Origin: CAZYQW01 sp964649825
GTDB lineage: Bacteria; Planctomycetota; B15-G4; JADJEK01
Assembly: GCA_964649825.1 (NCBI GenBank)
Contig: CAZYQW010000014.1
Location: forward strand, 1 to 16,793
DNA: 16,793 bases
Direction: 5' to 3'
This document shows, one piece after another, positions 16,736 to 16,793 of this stretch. Position 1 is the stretch's first letter. The number at the start of each line of letters is the position of its first letter. Both the position numbers and the translations under genes were made by a program. The notes beneath the pieces were generated by a model. That model saw only the letters and a list, made by a program, of their open reading frames with translations. It made no database searches and had not been told where the DNA came from.

Positions 16736-16793
16736 GTGAAGCGCGCACCGACGCTCGCGATCATCATCCGCCGCCAGGACTTCCAGGAGTCCT
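16736..16793 (+). CDS. recO: probable DNA repair protein RecO, 5' end only
   Basis: A GTG one base after the CNNM/CorC-type stop opens a frame to the window edge, giving 19 codons: MKRAPTLAIIIRRQDFQES. The IIIRRQDFQES string matches the N-terminal beta-strand of RecO proteins (typically iVLrrrdfgEsd, the start of the OB fold). RecO loads RecA on gaps with RecR in the RecFOR pathway. CorC-type genes often lie near era/recO in bacteria, which supports the call. Only 19 residues are visible, so the identity is provisional. Confidence 0.5.
   Translation, partial: MKRAPTLAIIIRRQDFQES

Overview
The window is about 70% GC and gene-dense, with long antisense open frames of the kind high-GC bacteria produce. 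An AsmA-like protein suggests an outer membrane. The CxxC-ribbon, GAF-Fis and exported gluzincin-like proteins fit a Planctomycetota-like or related soil/aquatic diderm lineage. That placement is inference; no rRNA or marker gene is complete here. No tRNA, rRNA, CRISPR array, insertion sequence or phage gene was seen.

Layout, left to right. A minus-strand protein with five zinc-binding modules (137-997) is followed by about 390 bases with no convincing gene. Next comes a plus-strand pentose-phosphate pair, transaldolase and 6-phosphogluconate dehydrogenase (1385-3973). A two-gene ABC-2 exporter, ATPase plus permease (4118-6239), follows, then a large AsmA-like membrane-anchored protein (6355-8778). 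A stand-alone GAF plus Fis-type regulator (8981-9631) ends the first plus-strand block.

The middle block (9654-13531) is on the minus strand and is transcribed right to left. It starts with imidazolonepropionase (hutI). Four bases later comes the first of two paralogous exported proteins, and 121 bases further on the second. Both paralogs carry two CxxC knuckles after a signal peptide and look like gluzincin-fold metallopeptidases, but the HExxH helix lacks its catalytic glutamate. No other histidine-utilisation gene is present.

The right block (13803 to the end) is on the plus strand. It holds a membrane GAF protein with histidine-kinase-like architecture that appears to have lost the phospho-acceptor histidine and normal ATP-binding residues. 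A 41-codon ORF follows, joined to both neighbours by start/stop overlaps. Next is a CNNM/CorC-type CBS transporter, and at the edge the first codons of a probable recO.

The least ordinary items are the degenerate-protease pair behind hutI, the kinase-like protein without its key residues, and the small bridging ORF whose start coincides with a perfect extended -10 hexamer.
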